From JALUZX01 sp964561605 (GTDB lineage: Bacteria > Planctomycetota > UBA1135 > JALUZX01), in contig CAZLQD010000023.1 of NCBI GenBank assembly GCA_964561605.1, forward strand, positions 45,427 through 109,426: a DNA stretch of 64,000 bases, written 5' to 3'. The stretch's first letter is position 1. Each line of letters begins with the position of its first letter. The translations under genes were made by a program, and so were the position numbers. The notes under the pieces are model-generated. The model was not told the DNA's origin and did not search any database. It saw nothing but the letters and a program-made list of their open reading frames with translations. Shown one piece after another: positions 50,956 to 60,328 of this stretch.

Positions 50956-52121
50956 GCCGCCCCGCCGGAACTCCTCCTCCCGCCGTGGTGGCCGGGCTCA
51001 ACATCAACGGCCTGGCCGTGGCCCGGACCCTGGGCCGTGCCGGGATTCCCGTCTACGGAATCTCTTTCGGCCCCCCCGGCGAGGAGGCCCGGAGCCGCTA
51101 CTTCCGCCGGGTCCGGGAGGCCGATTCCGCGAACTGGATCGACCTCCTCCTGGACTGGGCGGAGGAGCTCGGAGGAAACACCCCGTTGTTTCCCGTCACG
51201 GACCTGGCCGTGACCCGGGCAGCCGCCCGCTCGGGCGACCTGGAGGGAAAGTTCCTCCTTCCCTTCTCCCCCCCGGGGACCGCCCTGGACCTCCTGGACA
51301 AGGAGGGCTTCCACCGGGAGGCGTCCCGCCTGGGTTTCCCCGTTCCCGCCACCTTCTTCGTCTCCTCCCCGGAGGAGATGGAGGCCGCCCTGGAGGAGGT
51401 CCCCTTCCCCTGCATCGTGAAACCCGTCGTGAAGACCAGGGGCTTCCTCAGGTCCGGGGCCAGGAAGGCCCATATCGCCCACCATCCCGAGGAGGCCCGG
51501 GAGGCCTACCGCTCCTTCAGCTCCGCCGAACCCAGGGCCCTCGTGCAGGAATACGTCCCGGGAGGCGACGGGGATGTCTGGTTCTGCCTCCTCTACATGA
51601 ACTCCCGTGGCGAAGCATCGGTCTCCTTCACGGGAAGGAAGCTCCGCCAGTGGCCGCCCCTCTCGGGAGGGACCTCGGCCTGCGAGCCCGCCCGGGAGCC
51701 CAAGCTCGAGGAGATGTCCGTACGCTTCTTCCGTGAAGTCGGGTTCCAGGGGATCTGCTCCATGGAGTTCAAGCGGGACCCCACGAAGGAGAGGTTCTTC
51801 ATGGTGGAGCCCACCGTGGGAAGGACGGACTGGCAGAGCGCCCTGGCCGACGCCAACGGCGTGCCCATCCCCCTCGTGGCCTACAGGGAGATGCTGGGCC
51901 TCTCCCCCCCTCCCCTCCGGCGCAAGCGGATCCCCAGGCGCTGGATCCACCTGGAGGAAGACCGGGCCGCCGCCTCGGCTCTCAGGGAGAGAGGCGAACT
52001 CTCCCCCCTGGCCTGGCTCCTCTCCATGCGCCCCCCCATCCGCTGGACCTGGTGGGCCTGGGACGACCCCGCCCCCTTCCTGGCCAGGGTCCGGAGGCGC
52101 TGGAAGGAGAAATTCCGGTGA
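50952..52121 (+). CDS. ATP-grasp ligase (COG3919-like, carboxylate-amine ligase)
   Basis: 389 residues. The N-terminal pre-ATP domain (VVAGLNINGLAVARTLG) is Rossmann-like. The central nucleotide region is FPCIVKPVVKTRGFLRS with LVQEYVPGGDGDVWFCLLY, and the end of the active site is GICSMEFKRDPTKERFFMVE followed by PTVGRTDWQSALADANG. These match ATP-grasp enzymes found in exopolysaccharide clusters, which join an amine to a carboxylate or activate an acyl-phosphate. The likely substrate is an amino acid or uronic acid of the polymer, an inference from context only. ATG 50952 overlaps the flippase stop; the stop overlaps the next start. Confidence 0.85.
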   Translation: MSRPAGTPPPAVVAGLNINGLAVARTLGRAGIPVYGISFGPPGEEARSRYFRRVREADSANWIDLLLDWAEELGGNTPLFPVTDLAVTRAAARSGDLEGKFLLPFSPPGTALDLLDKEGFHREASRLGFPVPATFFVSSPEEMEAALEEVPFPCIVKPVVKTRGFLRSGARKAHIAHHPEEAREAYRSFSSAEPRALVQEYVPGGDGDVWFCLLYMNSRGEASVSFTGRKLRQWPPLSGGTSACEPAREPKLEEMSVRFFREVGFQGICSMEFKRDPTKERFFMVEPTVGRTDWQSALADANGVPIPLVAYREMLGLSPPPLRRKRIPRRWIHLEEDRAAASALRERGELSPLAWLLSMRPPIRWTWWAWDDPAPFLARVRRRWKEKFR

Positions 52122-53779
52122 GGCGACTTCTCACGCTTCTCCCCGCCCTCCTCCTCCTTCCCTCCCCCCCGTCCGATCCCGCCCGCCCTCCCCGGGGCCG
52201 CCGCCCCCCACTGGTCCTCCTGGAGAACCGGACCGCCCTCGTCCGGGAGGAGACGATCCGGGTCTCCGTCCCATTTCCGGAGGGCCAGGTAAAGGGGATC
52301 CCCGCCCTCGCGGCCGAAGGCAAGCCCACGGCCTGGCGCATCCTGGAACTCTGGCCCGACGGATCCACCCGGGTCGCCCGGGCCCAGTTTCCCCTCCGCC
52401 TCCCCCCGGGCGGGAGGATCAACATTCCCCTCGTGGAAGGGAAACCCCTGGAAGGGCCCTTCAAGCCCCATCCCTGGTATCTGAAAAGGCGCCCGGGCCC
52501 CTTCTTCCTCCTGGAAGCGTCCTTGCCGGGAGACCCTCCTCTCCGGATTCCCGTCGGGGAAGGGGGTGAGGTCCTGGCTTCGACCCCTCTCGTTCGAACG
52601 ACAAGGCGCATCCTGGAACCCGGAAAGGGCTGGAGCCTGGCGGTCTACCTTTCCGCCTTCTCGGCCGACCCGCTCCTGCAGGCCGACCTGGTCCTGCGAT
52701 GGAGAGGTGAAGGCTCCCCACCGCCGACCTTCCGCCACCTGGACCTGGTGGAAGAAGGTCTTCCCGCCCTCCTCCTCCATCCCCGGCTCTCCACGGCCGG
52801 GGCCCCTCTCCGGGACCGGGAGGGAAGGCTCCACCTTCCCCTCCTGGTCCGCTCCGCCCCCGGACCCGGCCAGGTGTTCCGGTGGAGAGTGTTCCTCCTT
52901 CTCGACGACCCTTCCGCCCCCACCCTCCAGCGTGGGATCGCCAGGCGGACCTGGCAGGCCCGGGCCATCCGCCCCCTGGATCCCCTCTGCGACGCCGGGA
53001 CCTGGCTCGCCTCGGGGGCCCTCACTCCCTTCGGAGGCCCCGCCCCTCCGCCTCCCGACTGGAGGAGGAGGATCCTCCGGGAGACGGTCTTCCGGGCCGG
53101 AAAGAAACCCTTCGGGAGATACGACCTCCCGCCCCTTCCCCCCGGAGGAGCCGGGGCCGCCAAGGTTCCTCCCTGCGATCCTTTCTGGCTCCACGCCGTC
53201 CAGACCAGCCGGGGAGGTCTCCTGGAATACCTGTCTCCGGGTTTCGACGCATGGACGGGCCTGGGCGCCTGGTGGGCCCGCGACCTCTTCCTGGAAAGGA
53301 TCGAGGCGTGGAAAGGGGAGGTCCGGGCCGCGGGCCGCCTCTCCGGACCGGCGGCCGAAGGTCTCCTCGCCCGCACCCTGGCCGAGGCCGCCCTGGTCCG
53401 TCCGGGGAGCTCGAAGGAAAACCGAACCCTCCTCGCCGAAAGACTCCGTGGCCTCGTCCTTCCCAGGTTGCGGAAAGGTCCCTCCTGGGTCCCTCCGGCC
53501 CAGGCCGCCCCCTTCCTTCTCGGAATGTACGCCGCCTGGCGCCACCTGAAGGTCGCAGAAGCCCGGAAGGCCTGCATCCTCTTCCTCCAAGACCTCTCCG
53601 CCAAGCCCGCCCTCCCCGCCGCCGCGGCCCTTCCCCTCCACCTCCTTTCCCTCGAACCCACCTTTCCGGAAACCCTGAGGAAGAAGGCCCGCACCCTTTC
53701 CGCCTCCCTTCTCTCAGGTCTCGAAGAGGCCGAGCGCCTATGGGACCCGCGGACCGCCCTGGTCCCCATCCCACGATAG
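52118..53779 (+). CDS. Exported protein of unknown function in the polysaccharide locus
   Basis: 553 residues from a GTG that overlaps the upstream stop. The signal-like N terminus is RRLLTLLPALLLLPSPP. The N-terminal half is beta-rich and Pro/Arg-rich: TIRVSVPFPEGQVKGIPALA then GKPTAWRILELWPDGSTRVAR. It resembles the start of exo-rhamnogalacturonan lyase-type (PcRGLX/YetA) sandwiches. The second half is helical (LLARTLAEAALVRPGSSKEN, AWRHLKVAEARKACILFLQDL), perhaps an alpha/alpha toroid. A lyase or hydrolase acting on the exported polymer is possible, but no catalytic residue is assigned. Confidence 0.65.
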   Translation: MRRLLTLLPALLLLPSPPSDPARPPRGRRPPLVLLENRTALVREETIRVSVPFPEGQVKGIPALAAEGKPTAWRILELWPDGSTRVARAQFPLRLPPGGRINIPLVEGKPLEGPFKPHPWYLKRRPGPFFLLEASLPGDPPLRIPVGEGGEVLASTPLVRTTRRILEPGKGWSLAVYLSAFSADPLLQADLVLRWRGEGSPPPTFRHLDLVEEGLPALLLHPRLSTAGAPLRDREGRLHLPLLVRSAPGPGQVFRWRVFLLLDDPSAPTLQRGIARRTWQARAIRPLDPLCDAGTWLASGALTPFGGPAPPPPDWRRRILRETVFRAGKKPFGRYDLPPLPPGGAGAAKVPPCDPFWLHAVQTSRGGLLEYLSPGFDAWTGLGAWWARDLFLERIEAWKGEVRAAGRLSGPAAEGLLARTLAEAALVRPGSSKENRTLLAERLRGLVLPRLRKGPSWVPPAQAAPFLLGMYAAWRHLKVAEARKACILFLQDLSAKPALPAAAALPLHLLSLEPTFPETLRKKARTLSASLLSGLEEAERLWDPRTALVPIPR

Positions 53780-53902
53780 GACCCGGCTCATCCCTAATAA
53801 ATATACACGCGCTCTCCGGGACCTCCATTCCAGGAGAACAGGATCCGGCAGAATAGATTTTCATCCCGGCCGCCCGCCGCGATCCCGGAAGGGGAAGCAG
53901 GA

Positions 53903-53931
53903 TTGACTTCCCTTCCTTCCCGATCTTGAAT
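53903..53931 (+). promoter_or_regulatory. Sigma-70-type promoter for the EEP-FAD-symporter operon
   Basis: TTGACT (53903-53908) and TTGAAT (53926-53931) are separated by exactly 17 bases, with transcription expected near 53938. This leaves GTG 53974 (AGGAG six bases before it) as the first usable start and rules out the TTG at 53926, which lies inside the -10 box. An AT-rich tract (ctaataaatatacac, near 53793) lies upstream. Confidence 0.6.
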
Positions 53932-53973
53932 GAGCCCCTTCTTTCCCCCCCTTCGAGACACGAGGAGCCGGCC

Positions 53974-54903
53974 GTGGTTTCCCCCGATTCCATCCTGGTC
54001 CCCAGGCGTTCCTTCCTGAGTGGGGCCCTCGCCTCCCTTTCCCTTCTCGGCCGGACCGCCGCCGCGCGGCCCGCCCGGTCCGCCCCCGGCACCCCGAGGA
54101 AACACAGGATCCTCTCCTGCAATATCCGCGTCCCCCTTCCCAGGGACGACAGGGCGGGCCACGGGTGGAAGGACCGCAGGGAGGTCTGCGCCCGGGTCAT
54201 CGCCTCCCACGATCCGGACCTCATCGGGCTCCAGGAGTGCTACGGCGTCCAACTGGAATTCCTGAAAAAACGGCTCCCCGGCTTCGAGAGTTTCGGCCAG
54301 GCCGCCCCGGGCCCGGTCTTCAACCCCCTCAACGCGATCCTCTACTCCAGGTCCCGCTACAGTCTCGTCTCGGCCGGCGGTTTCTGGCTCTCCGAGACCC
54401 CCCACGTGGCCGGGTCCTCCTCGTGGGATTCGGCCCGGCCCAGGTGGGTGAACTGGGTCGATCTCCGGGACCGGGCCTCCGGTGCGGTCTTCCGTTTCTG
54501 GAACACCCACCTGGACCACAAGGGGGCCGAAGCCCGCCGGCGCCAGGCCCGGATGATCGTGGAAGCCGCCGCCCCCTACGGGGAAATCCCCCAGATCCTG
54601 GCGGGGGACCTGAACACCGACGCCTCGGCCCTTCCCGTCCGGATCCTCGAGGAGGGCGGGTGGAAGGACACCTACACCGCCGTCCACGGGCCGGGGGATC
54701 CCGGCTTCACCTACCACGCATTCAAGGGGGACCGGTACCGGTCCAAGCGGCGGAAAGGCAAGATCGACTGGATCTTCTGCAGGGGAGGATTCCGGCCGGC
54801 GGCGGCGGAGATCATCAAAGATCACCCGGGAGGCGTCTACCCGAGCGACCACTACTTCCTCTCGGCCGACCTGGTCCTCGAACCCCGGAAGGAAGGGAAA
54901 TGA
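53974..54903 (+). CDS. Tat-exported endonuclease/exonuclease/phosphatase-family protein
   Basis: 309 residues. The N terminus PRRSFLSGALASLSLLG is a twin-arginine signal. The EEP fold follows: ILSCNIRVPLP, DLIGLQECYGVQLEF (metal Glu), FWNTHLDHKGAEARRRQA, ILAGDLNTDASALP (catalytic Asp/Asn), KGKIDWIFCRGG and YPSDHYFLSADL (final Asp-His). The full catalytic set is present. The family includes phosphodiesterases and sphingomyelinase-like enzymes. It is the first gene of a three-gene operon; the stop overlaps the next ATG. Confidence 0.9.
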   Translation: MVSPDSILVPRRSFLSGALASLSLLGRTAAARPARSAPGTPRKHRILSCNIRVPLPRDDRAGHGWKDRREVCARVIASHDPDLIGLQECYGVQLEFLKKRLPGFESFGQAAPGPVFNPLNAILYSRSRYSLVSAGGFWLSETPHVAGSSSWDSARPRWVNWVDLRDRASGAVFRFWNTHLDHKGAEARRRQARMIVEAAAPYGEIPQILAGDLNTDASALPVRILEEGGWKDTYTAVHGPGDPGFTYHAFKGDRYRSKRRKGKIDWIFCRGGFRPAAAEIIKDHPGGVYPSDHYFLSADLVLEPRKEGK

Positions 54904-56261
54904 ACCCGGAGAAGAGGAAACTCCGGCGTCTCCCCCCGGCCGACGTGGCCGTCGTGGGGGGCGGCCCCGCCGGGATCACCGCCGCCATGGCCGCCGCCGA
55001 GGCGGGGCTCCGGGTGACCCTCGTGGAAAGCCGGGGCCATGTGGGCGGAAACCTGGCGATCGGCCTGCCCGTCCTGGGATTCCTCGATCGGGAAGGCCGG
55101 CCCGTCGTGGCAGGCCTGGCGGAGAGACTGATCGAACGCCTGAGGGAGAAGGGCGCCGCCGGACCCCACCGGACCTGTCCCCTCCACGTGAGTTTCACCC
55201 TGGTCGACCCCGAGGAGGTCAAGACCACCGCCATGGAAATGCTGGCCCGGCGGAACGTCCGGATCCTCCTCCACACCTGTTTCGTCGATGCGGAAATGGA
55301 GGGAGGGAGGATCGAATCCCTGGTCCTGGAGAGCAAGTCCGGAAGAGAGGTCCTTCCCGCCCGGGTGGTCGTGGACGCCACGGGCGACGGGGATGTGGCC
55401 TTCCGCTCAGGCGCCCCCTGCCGGAAGGGGAACGAGAAGGGCCTCATGCAGCCCGCCACGCTCATGTTCCGCGTGGACGGCGCCGACACGGAACGCCTGA
55501 GGACCGCCCTGGCGGGGTCCCCGGAGATCTACGACGCCGACGTGGCGCCTCCCGAATACTTCGAGCGGAACGAGAGGTTCATCCTGGTGGGCCTGAGGAA
55601 CCTCATCGCCGAGGCCCGCGGGAGAGGGCACACCATCCCCACGGACCGGACCATCCTGATCACGGGCCTGGAGGAGGGCCGGGTCTGGGTCAACATGACC
55701 AGGGTCAAGGGGGTGGACGGGACGGACGCCCGAAGCCTGACCGAAGGGGAGATCGAGGCCCGGCGCCAGGTGCGGGGCATCCTGGAATACCTGGTCTCCT
55801 ACGTCCCGGGCTTCGAGAAGGCCCGCCTCGCCTGGACGGCTCCCTTTCTCGGCATCCGGGAGACCCGCCGCGTGACGGGCAGATACGTCCTGACGAAAGA
55901 GGACATCCTGGGAAACAGGAGGTTCGAAGACGCCGTAGCCCTGGGGGCCTACCCGATCGACCTGCACGACCCGGAAGGAGAGGACTGCCGCCTGGAGTGG
56001 TGCGACCGCTCCTACCAGGTCCCCTACCGGTGCCTCACCCCCCTGAAGGTGGAGAACCTCCTTGCGGCGGGACGGTGCGTCTCGGCGACCCACGAGGCCC
56101 TTGCCTCCCTCCGCGTGATGGCCACCTGCATGGCCCTGGGGGAGGCGGCCGGGCGGGCCGCCGGAATGTGCGCCCGGCAGGAAACGCCCCCCTCCGACCT
56201 GGACCCGGAAGCCCTCCGGGAGGAACTGGTCCGACGGGGCGCATGCCTGGAGCCGTCATGA
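54900..56261 (+). CDS. FAD-dependent oxidoreductase (FAD_oxidored type)
   Basis: 453 residues. The dinucleotide site is VAVVGGGPAGITAAMAAAEA, then LVESRGHVGGNLAIGLPV. Later motifs are VVVDATGDGDVAFRSGAP, RETRRVTGRYVLTKEDI and LLAAGRCVSATHEALASLRV. These match planctomycete-type FAD-dependent oxidoreductases that are often linked to carbohydrate breakdown. No signal peptide is evident, so it is probably cytosolic. ATG 54900 overlaps the EEP stop. It is followed after 34 bases by the symporter. Substrate unknown. Confidence 0.88.
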   Translation: MNPEKRKLRRLPPADVAVVGGGPAGITAAMAAAEAGLRVTLVESRGHVGGNLAIGLPVLGFLDREGRPVVAGLAERLIERLREKGAAGPHRTCPLHVSFTLVDPEEVKTTAMEMLARRNVRILLHTCFVDAEMEGGRIESLVLESKSGREVLPARVVVDATGDGDVAFRSGAPCRKGNEKGLMQPATLMFRVDGADTERLRTALAGSPEIYDADVAPPEYFERNERFILVGLRNLIAEARGRGHTIPTDRTILITGLEEGRVWVNMTRVKGVDGTDARSLTEGEIEARRQVRGILEYLVSYVPGFEKARLAWTAPFLGIRETRRVTGRYVLTKEDILGNRRFEDAVALGAYPIDLHDPEGEDCRLEWCDRSYQVPYRCLTPLKVENLLAAGRCVSATHEALASLRVMATCMALGEAAGRAAGMCARQETPPSDLDPEALREELVRRGACLEPS

Positions 56262-56295
56262 AGAAAGGACCCTCCCGCAAGGAGGTGGAAGACCC

Positions 56296-58032
56296 GTGAC
56301 CGCGGCCGACTACATGGTCATCGCCGGCTTCCTGGGATGGATGCTCCTCATCGGCTGGATCTTCAGCAGGAAGGTCAAGGACTCGTCGGACATGTTCGCC
56401 GCCGGCGGAAGATCCCCTTGGTGGGTCTCGGGCCTCTCGGGTTTCATGACCATCTTCTCCGCCGGAACCTTCGTCGTCTGGGGAGGAATCGCCTTCCGGC
56501 TGGGTCTGGTGGCCGTCACGATCCTCATGGTGATCGGCCTCAGCTCCATCGCCGCCGGGTGGCTGGCCGCCGGCCGCTGGCGCAGGATGGGGATCAAGAC
56601 CCCGACGGAGTTCCTGCGCATCCGCTTCGACGAGCCCGTGGCCCAGGCCTACATCTGGCTGGGGATGGTCTACAGGGGGATCGGCCTGGGCATCGGCCTC
56701 TACGCCCTGGCTGTGATGCTCTCCGTGCTGATTCCCCTCCCCGAGGGGGCACCCTTCCGGGATCCGGTCACGGGGAACCTCTCCGTGGAATGGAGCATCG
56801 TCCTCTGGGGAACGGTGGTGGTGGTCTACACCATGGCGGGAGGGCTCTGGGCCGTCCTCATGACGGACGTCATCCAGTGCCTCATCCTCTGCCTGGTGGT
56901 CCTCGTGGCGGTCCCCCTCTCCCTCTCGGCCGCAGGGGGTCCGGCGGAATTCCTGAGCCGGTCCCCTCCCGGGTTCTTCGCCCTCGCCTCGGGGGAATAC
57001 ACCTGGACTTTCCTCTTCCTCTGGTTCTGGCTCGGCGTCTTCCGTTACGCCGCCGACTGGGCCTTCGTACAGCGCTACATCTGCGTCCCCACGGCCCGCG
57101 ACGCCCGGAAGGTGGCCTACCTCATGGGCGCCCTCTACCTGGTGAGCCCCATCCTCTGGATGCTCCCCGCCATGGCCTACAGGATCATCGATCCCTCGGC
57201 GGACCCGGAGAAGGCCTACATGCTCGTCTGCTCCAGGGTCCTGCCGGCGGGAATGCTCGGGGTCATGGTGGCCGCCATGTTCTCCGCCACGGCCAGCATG
57301 GCCAGCTCCCTCCTCAACGTCTTCGCCGGTGTATTCACCTGCGACGTATACAAGGCCCTGATCGACCGGAAGGCCTCGGAACGCCGGCTGGTCCTGGTGG
57401 GAAGGCTGGCCACCCTCCTCTACGGCGCCCTGGCCGTCCTGATCGCCCTGGCAGTGCCCCACGTGGGAGGCGCCGAGAACCTGGTCATCGTGCTGATCAC
57501 CTCCCTGTTGGGACCGCTGATGCTCCCCACCGTCTGGGGGCTCTTCTCGCGCCACGTGGGCCCCTGGGCGGTCTGGGCCACCCTCCTGGTGTGCACCCCC
57601 GCGGCCCTCCTGGTGAAGGTCCTCCCCGGGCTGAAGGACCGGGTCTCCTTTCTGCAGGATCCCTCCCCCTTCGGGGCGGTCCTGGATTGGGTGGGGCGGA
57701 ATTCCAAGCTCACCGACGGGATCCTGGGCCTCCTCCTTCCCCTGGGGGTCCTGATCGTCGTGGAGATCCTTTCCAGGCGGAAGGGAGTCCACCCGGGCTG
57801 GCGCCGGATGGAAGAGGCCTTCAGCGGCTACGCCAAGCTCCCCCCTCCGCCCCCTTCCTCCCGGCTCCCGGCGAAGGTGATCGCCCTCTCCCTCGGGATC
57901 CTCACCCTCCTGATGATCGTCACCACGGCCTGCAACCCGGAAAGGCGGATCACCCTCTCCGTCTTTTCCGCGCTTCTCCTCGCCGCGACGGCGGCCACGG
58001 CCCGGGCCGGGTTCAAGGCGGCCGGACCATGA
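56296..58032 (+). CDS. Sodium:solute symporter (SSS family)
   Basis: 578 residues, 13-14 helices of the LeuT-like SSS fold. N-terminal DYMVIAGFLGWMLLIGWIFS is followed by DMFAAGGRSPWWVSGLSGF, family-typical. The sodium-site helix SATASMASSLLNVFAGVFTCDVY lies near 334. Likely imports a sugar, sugar acid or similar solute with Na+. GTG 56296 is preceded by AAGGAGGTGG. With the upstream oxidoreductase and Tat-exported phosphodiesterase it forms an uptake-and-conversion unit, and the DUF3472 gene downstream is convergent. Confidence 0.93.
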   Translation: MTAADYMVIAGFLGWMLLIGWIFSRKVKDSSDMFAAGGRSPWWVSGLSGFMTIFSAGTFVVWGGIAFRLGLVAVTILMVIGLSSIAAGWLAAGRWRRMGIKTPTEFLRIRFDEPVAQAYIWLGMVYRGIGLGIGLYALAVMLSVLIPLPEGAPFRDPVTGNLSVEWSIVLWGTVVVVYTMAGGLWAVLMTDVIQCLILCLVVLVAVPLSLSAAGGPAEFLSRSPPGFFALASGEYTWTFLFLWFWLGVFRYAADWAFVQRYICVPTARDARKVAYLMGALYLVSPILWMLPAMAYRIIDPSADPEKAYMLVCSRVLPAGMLGVMVAAMFSATASMASSLLNVFAGVFTCDVYKALIDRKASERRLVLVGRLATLLYGALAVLIALAVPHVGGAENLVIVLITSLLGPLMLPTVWGLFSRHVGPWAVWATLLVCTPAALLVKVLPGLKDRVSFLQDPSPFGAVLDWVGRNSKLTDGILGLLLPLGVLIVVEILSRRKGVHPGWRRMEEAFSGYAKLPPPPPSSRLPAKVIALSLGILTLLMIVTTACNPERRITLSVFSALLLAATAATARAGFKAAGP

Positions 58033-58083
58033 GGAGCACCTCCCCCGGCGGGGCGGGGTTTCCCCTCCCCTTTCGCCGGGGGT

Positions 58084-59388
58084 TCATGGCCGCCGGGAGG
58101 GCAGGATCGCAGGGGGTCTTCCCCCTCCTCGCCGCCGGAAGACCTCCCCTCCCCGGGCCGTTCCGTCCTTGAACCCTCCCGTCCAGAGGAAAAACCGGTT
58201 TCCTGACACCCCCCCGCCGAAATCGAACCGTTCCGTCCCCCCCGTCGGATCGTGTGTGAAGACGGCCTTGGTGAGCTCGATCCACTTTCCGCCGGCCGTT
58301 CGGACCCACTGGTTCCCGAAGAAGGCCTTCCTTTCCAGGTGGCCGTTCCACCCGCCGAAGTTCTCCACGAAGGAGTAGAGGTGCCCGAGCCGGCCCCCGT
58401 CCTTCGGGGCGAGGAATGAAGCGATGAGCTTCCAGCGGTTCTTCTCGGGGAGGAAGAAGAAGGCCGTGTAGGCCGTGGCCTTCCCCCTGGGCTCCGCCCG
58501 GACCAGGAAACGGTAGGTCCTTCCCGCCTTCCAGGGGTAGACCCAGTGGCTGTGGAGACCCGTTCCCTCGTGGCCGAAGGCGTTCACCACCACGCCTTCC
58601 CCGCGGGCGAGCATCGCGGTCCGGTCCTCCTTCCTCACCTTTCTGCGGGTGACGGGCTCGTTCCCGGCGTCCCATACGGAGAAGATGATCCTCCTCTCCC
58701 TCGGGCCGTTCACCTGCATTCCGAAATATCCCCTGCGGAAACCACAGACCTCGAAATAGGTGGAGAGGGGATCCATGCCCTTGGGAACGGTGACCTCGTT
58801 GTAGAACCACTCGGCCCGGATCCCCTTTGGGAGGGGGTACCTGAGGTGAACGGAGGCGCAGTTCCTCCGGGGAAGGTGGTTGTAGACGATCCCCTTCACC
58901 GGCTTTCCCCGAAGGACCAGCCCCAGGAGGTCGGGAAAACGGTCCCCATTCTTCCTCAATCCCCGGACCACCACACGGATCCAGCCCGGCCGGGAGACCC
59001 GCCATTTCCCGGCGGGGAGGAGGAGCTCGCCCCCTCCAGCCGCCTCGTACCGGACAGGGAAGGACCTGCCGGGAACGCGAACCTCCAGGAGGCCCTTGGC
59101 GCCCTTTCCGGCACGGGCGTGGAGGACCATCTCGAGAGTGCCCGCTCCTCCCGCGCGGAAGAACCAGGCCGCCTCGGCCTTGGGACTCTTCCAGCGCCCC
59201 ACACCCCGTCGGGAGACCCGGGCTCCCCTGGGGTCTTTCAGGATGTAAGCCGTGAATCCAGGAAGCTCCACCCTCTCCCCCCCACCCCCAGAGAAGAGGG
59301 GCAGGAGGAGGAAGCTCCCGGCCAGGACCCGAAGGTCTAACAAGGCGTCCCACCTTTCTTCTCCCCCACCTCCCCGGGAAAGGGCCAT
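58084..59388 (-). CDS. Secreted DUF5077/DUF3472-type protein
   Basis: About 434 residues from ATG 59388; a TTG at 59343 after AAGGTGG gives a better signal peptide (RVLAGSFLLLPLFS) and is a serious alternative. The N-terminal DUF5077-like domain has GFTAYILKDPRGARVS then LEMVLHARAGKGAKGLLEV. The DUF3472 domain has SVHLRYPLPKGIRAEWFYNE, TYFEVCGFRRGYFGMQVNG and IIFSVWDAG. These domains occur together in secreted proteins of Bacteroidetes and Planctomycetes and are thought to bind or cut polysaccharide. Function unproven. Confidence 0.83.
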   Translation of the reverse strand: MALSRGGGGEERWDALLDLRVLAGSFLLLPLFSGGGGERVELPGFTAYILKDPRGARVSRRGVGRWKSPKAEAAWFFRAGGAGTLEMVLHARAGKGAKGLLEVRVPGRSFPVRYEAAGGGELLLPAGKWRVSRPGWIRVVVRGLRKNGDRFPDLLGLVLRGKPVKGIVYNHLPRRNCASVHLRYPLPKGIRAEWFYNEVTVPKGMDPLSTYFEVCGFRRGYFGMQVNGPRERRIIFSVWDAGNEPVTRRKVRKEDRTAMLARGEGVVVNAFGHEGTGLHSHWVYPWKAGRTYRFLVRAEPRGKATAYTAFFFLPEKNRWKLIASFLAPKDGGRLGHLYSFVENFGGWNGHLERKAFFGNQWVRTAGGKWIELTKAVFTHDPTGGTERFDFGGGVSGNRFFLWTGGFKDGTARGGEVFRRRGGGRPPAILPSRRP

Positions 59389-59542
59389 CTTGTCCCCCCT
59401 CGAAAGGAGAAGAAGCAACCTTTCCCTCCCAGGTTTGCGAGATTTCTGTTAGCCCGAAAGAAAAGAGAGAAACCTCAAAAGGGCCGGCGGCCTTGCTCCC
59501 GGGAAGATCGGGGAGAAAATGGTCCTTTCGGAGAATCCAGAG

Positions 59543-60313
59543 ATGAAACACCCGGGCGTCACATTCACCTTGCTCCTGGCCGGCCTGTTCCTGGCGGCTC
59601 CTTCCGGCCCGCCCCAAAGGAGGCGCCGGCGGAACCCGGCATTCCAGATCCGGTTCCAATCTCTCTCCGCCCTTCCCTCGGCCACGCCGAAGGCGGAAGA
59701 GGAGGCCCCGGCCGGGCCCGGGGCGGAGGGGAAGGCCCGCCTCTCCAGGACGAGGAAGAAAAAGGTCCTCCTCCCAAAACCCGTCCTGGTCTACCTCTCC
59801 TCTCCCGAGCCCAAGGCCCAGAAGGACCAGGACTACTTGAGGAGCCTGGTCTTCCGCGACGCCCGGGTAGGCCTGGGATCCCACTTCTTCCTCTGCCTCC
59901 GAGGAGGAGTCGGAGAGATCCCAGACGACCCTGCCTGGAAGAAAATCCTCCTCAAGGGAAAGAAGTTCCCCAGGATCGTCGTCGTCAGCCGGGACTTCAA
60001 AGTGGTGGTGCACCTGGAAGGCCGGATCAAGTCGAGCAACCTCCTGGCCGCCATGAAGCGGGTCGCCTCCTGGGACTACAGATCCTCCTTCCAGCACTAT
60101 ATTTCGGAACTCCGCAAGACTATCATCCAGCTCGATGCCCTGAAGAAGACCTACGCCTGGATGGAGAAGGTCCAGCACTCCGGGAGAGAGTTCAAGAAGC
60201 CCCAGCTCCTCCGGCTCCGGAAGAGCCAGAAGAAGGTGGCCGAAACGATCCGGAAGCTCCAGGAGAAGGAGCGGAAGCTCAGGGCCTTGAAGCTCAAGAA
60301 GAAGGCCGGGTGA
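59543..60313 (+). CDS. Exported thioredoxin-like protein with C-terminal coiled coil
   Basis: About 256 residues. The signal peptide is GVTFTLLLAGLFLAAPSG. An Arg-rich stretch RRRRR and a low-complexity linker precede a small alpha/beta domain: VLVYLSSPEPKAQKDQDYLR, HFFLCLRGGVGEIPDDP, then FPRIVVVSRDFKVVVHLEG. This has the strand/helix order of thioredoxin-like folds (first strand, later cis-Pro strand KFPRIVVV) but no CxxC, so it is not redox-active. The tail is a Lys/Arg-rich coiled coil. ATG 59519 is an alternative start. Convergent with the GH gene. Confidence 0.65.
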   Translation: MKHPGVTFTLLLAGLFLAAPSGPPQRRRRRNPAFQIRFQSLSALPSATPKAEEEAPAGPGAEGKARLSRTRKKKVLLPKPVLVYLSSPEPKAQKDQDYLRSLVFRDARVGLGSHFFLCLRGGVGEIPDDPAWKKILLKGKKFPRIVVVSRDFKVVVHLEGRIKSSNLLAAMKRVASWDYRSSFQHYISELRKTIIQLDALKKTYAWMEKVQHSGREFKKPQLLRLRKSQKKVAETIRKLQEKERKLRALKLKKKAG

Positions 60314-60328
60314 GGAGAGGGCACCGCC

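Noticed and set aside
53926..53973. TTG 53926 as start of the EEP-family gene
   Set aside because: The codon forms the -10 box of a promoter with a matching -35, and GTG 53974 has a better ribosome site just before the Tat signal.
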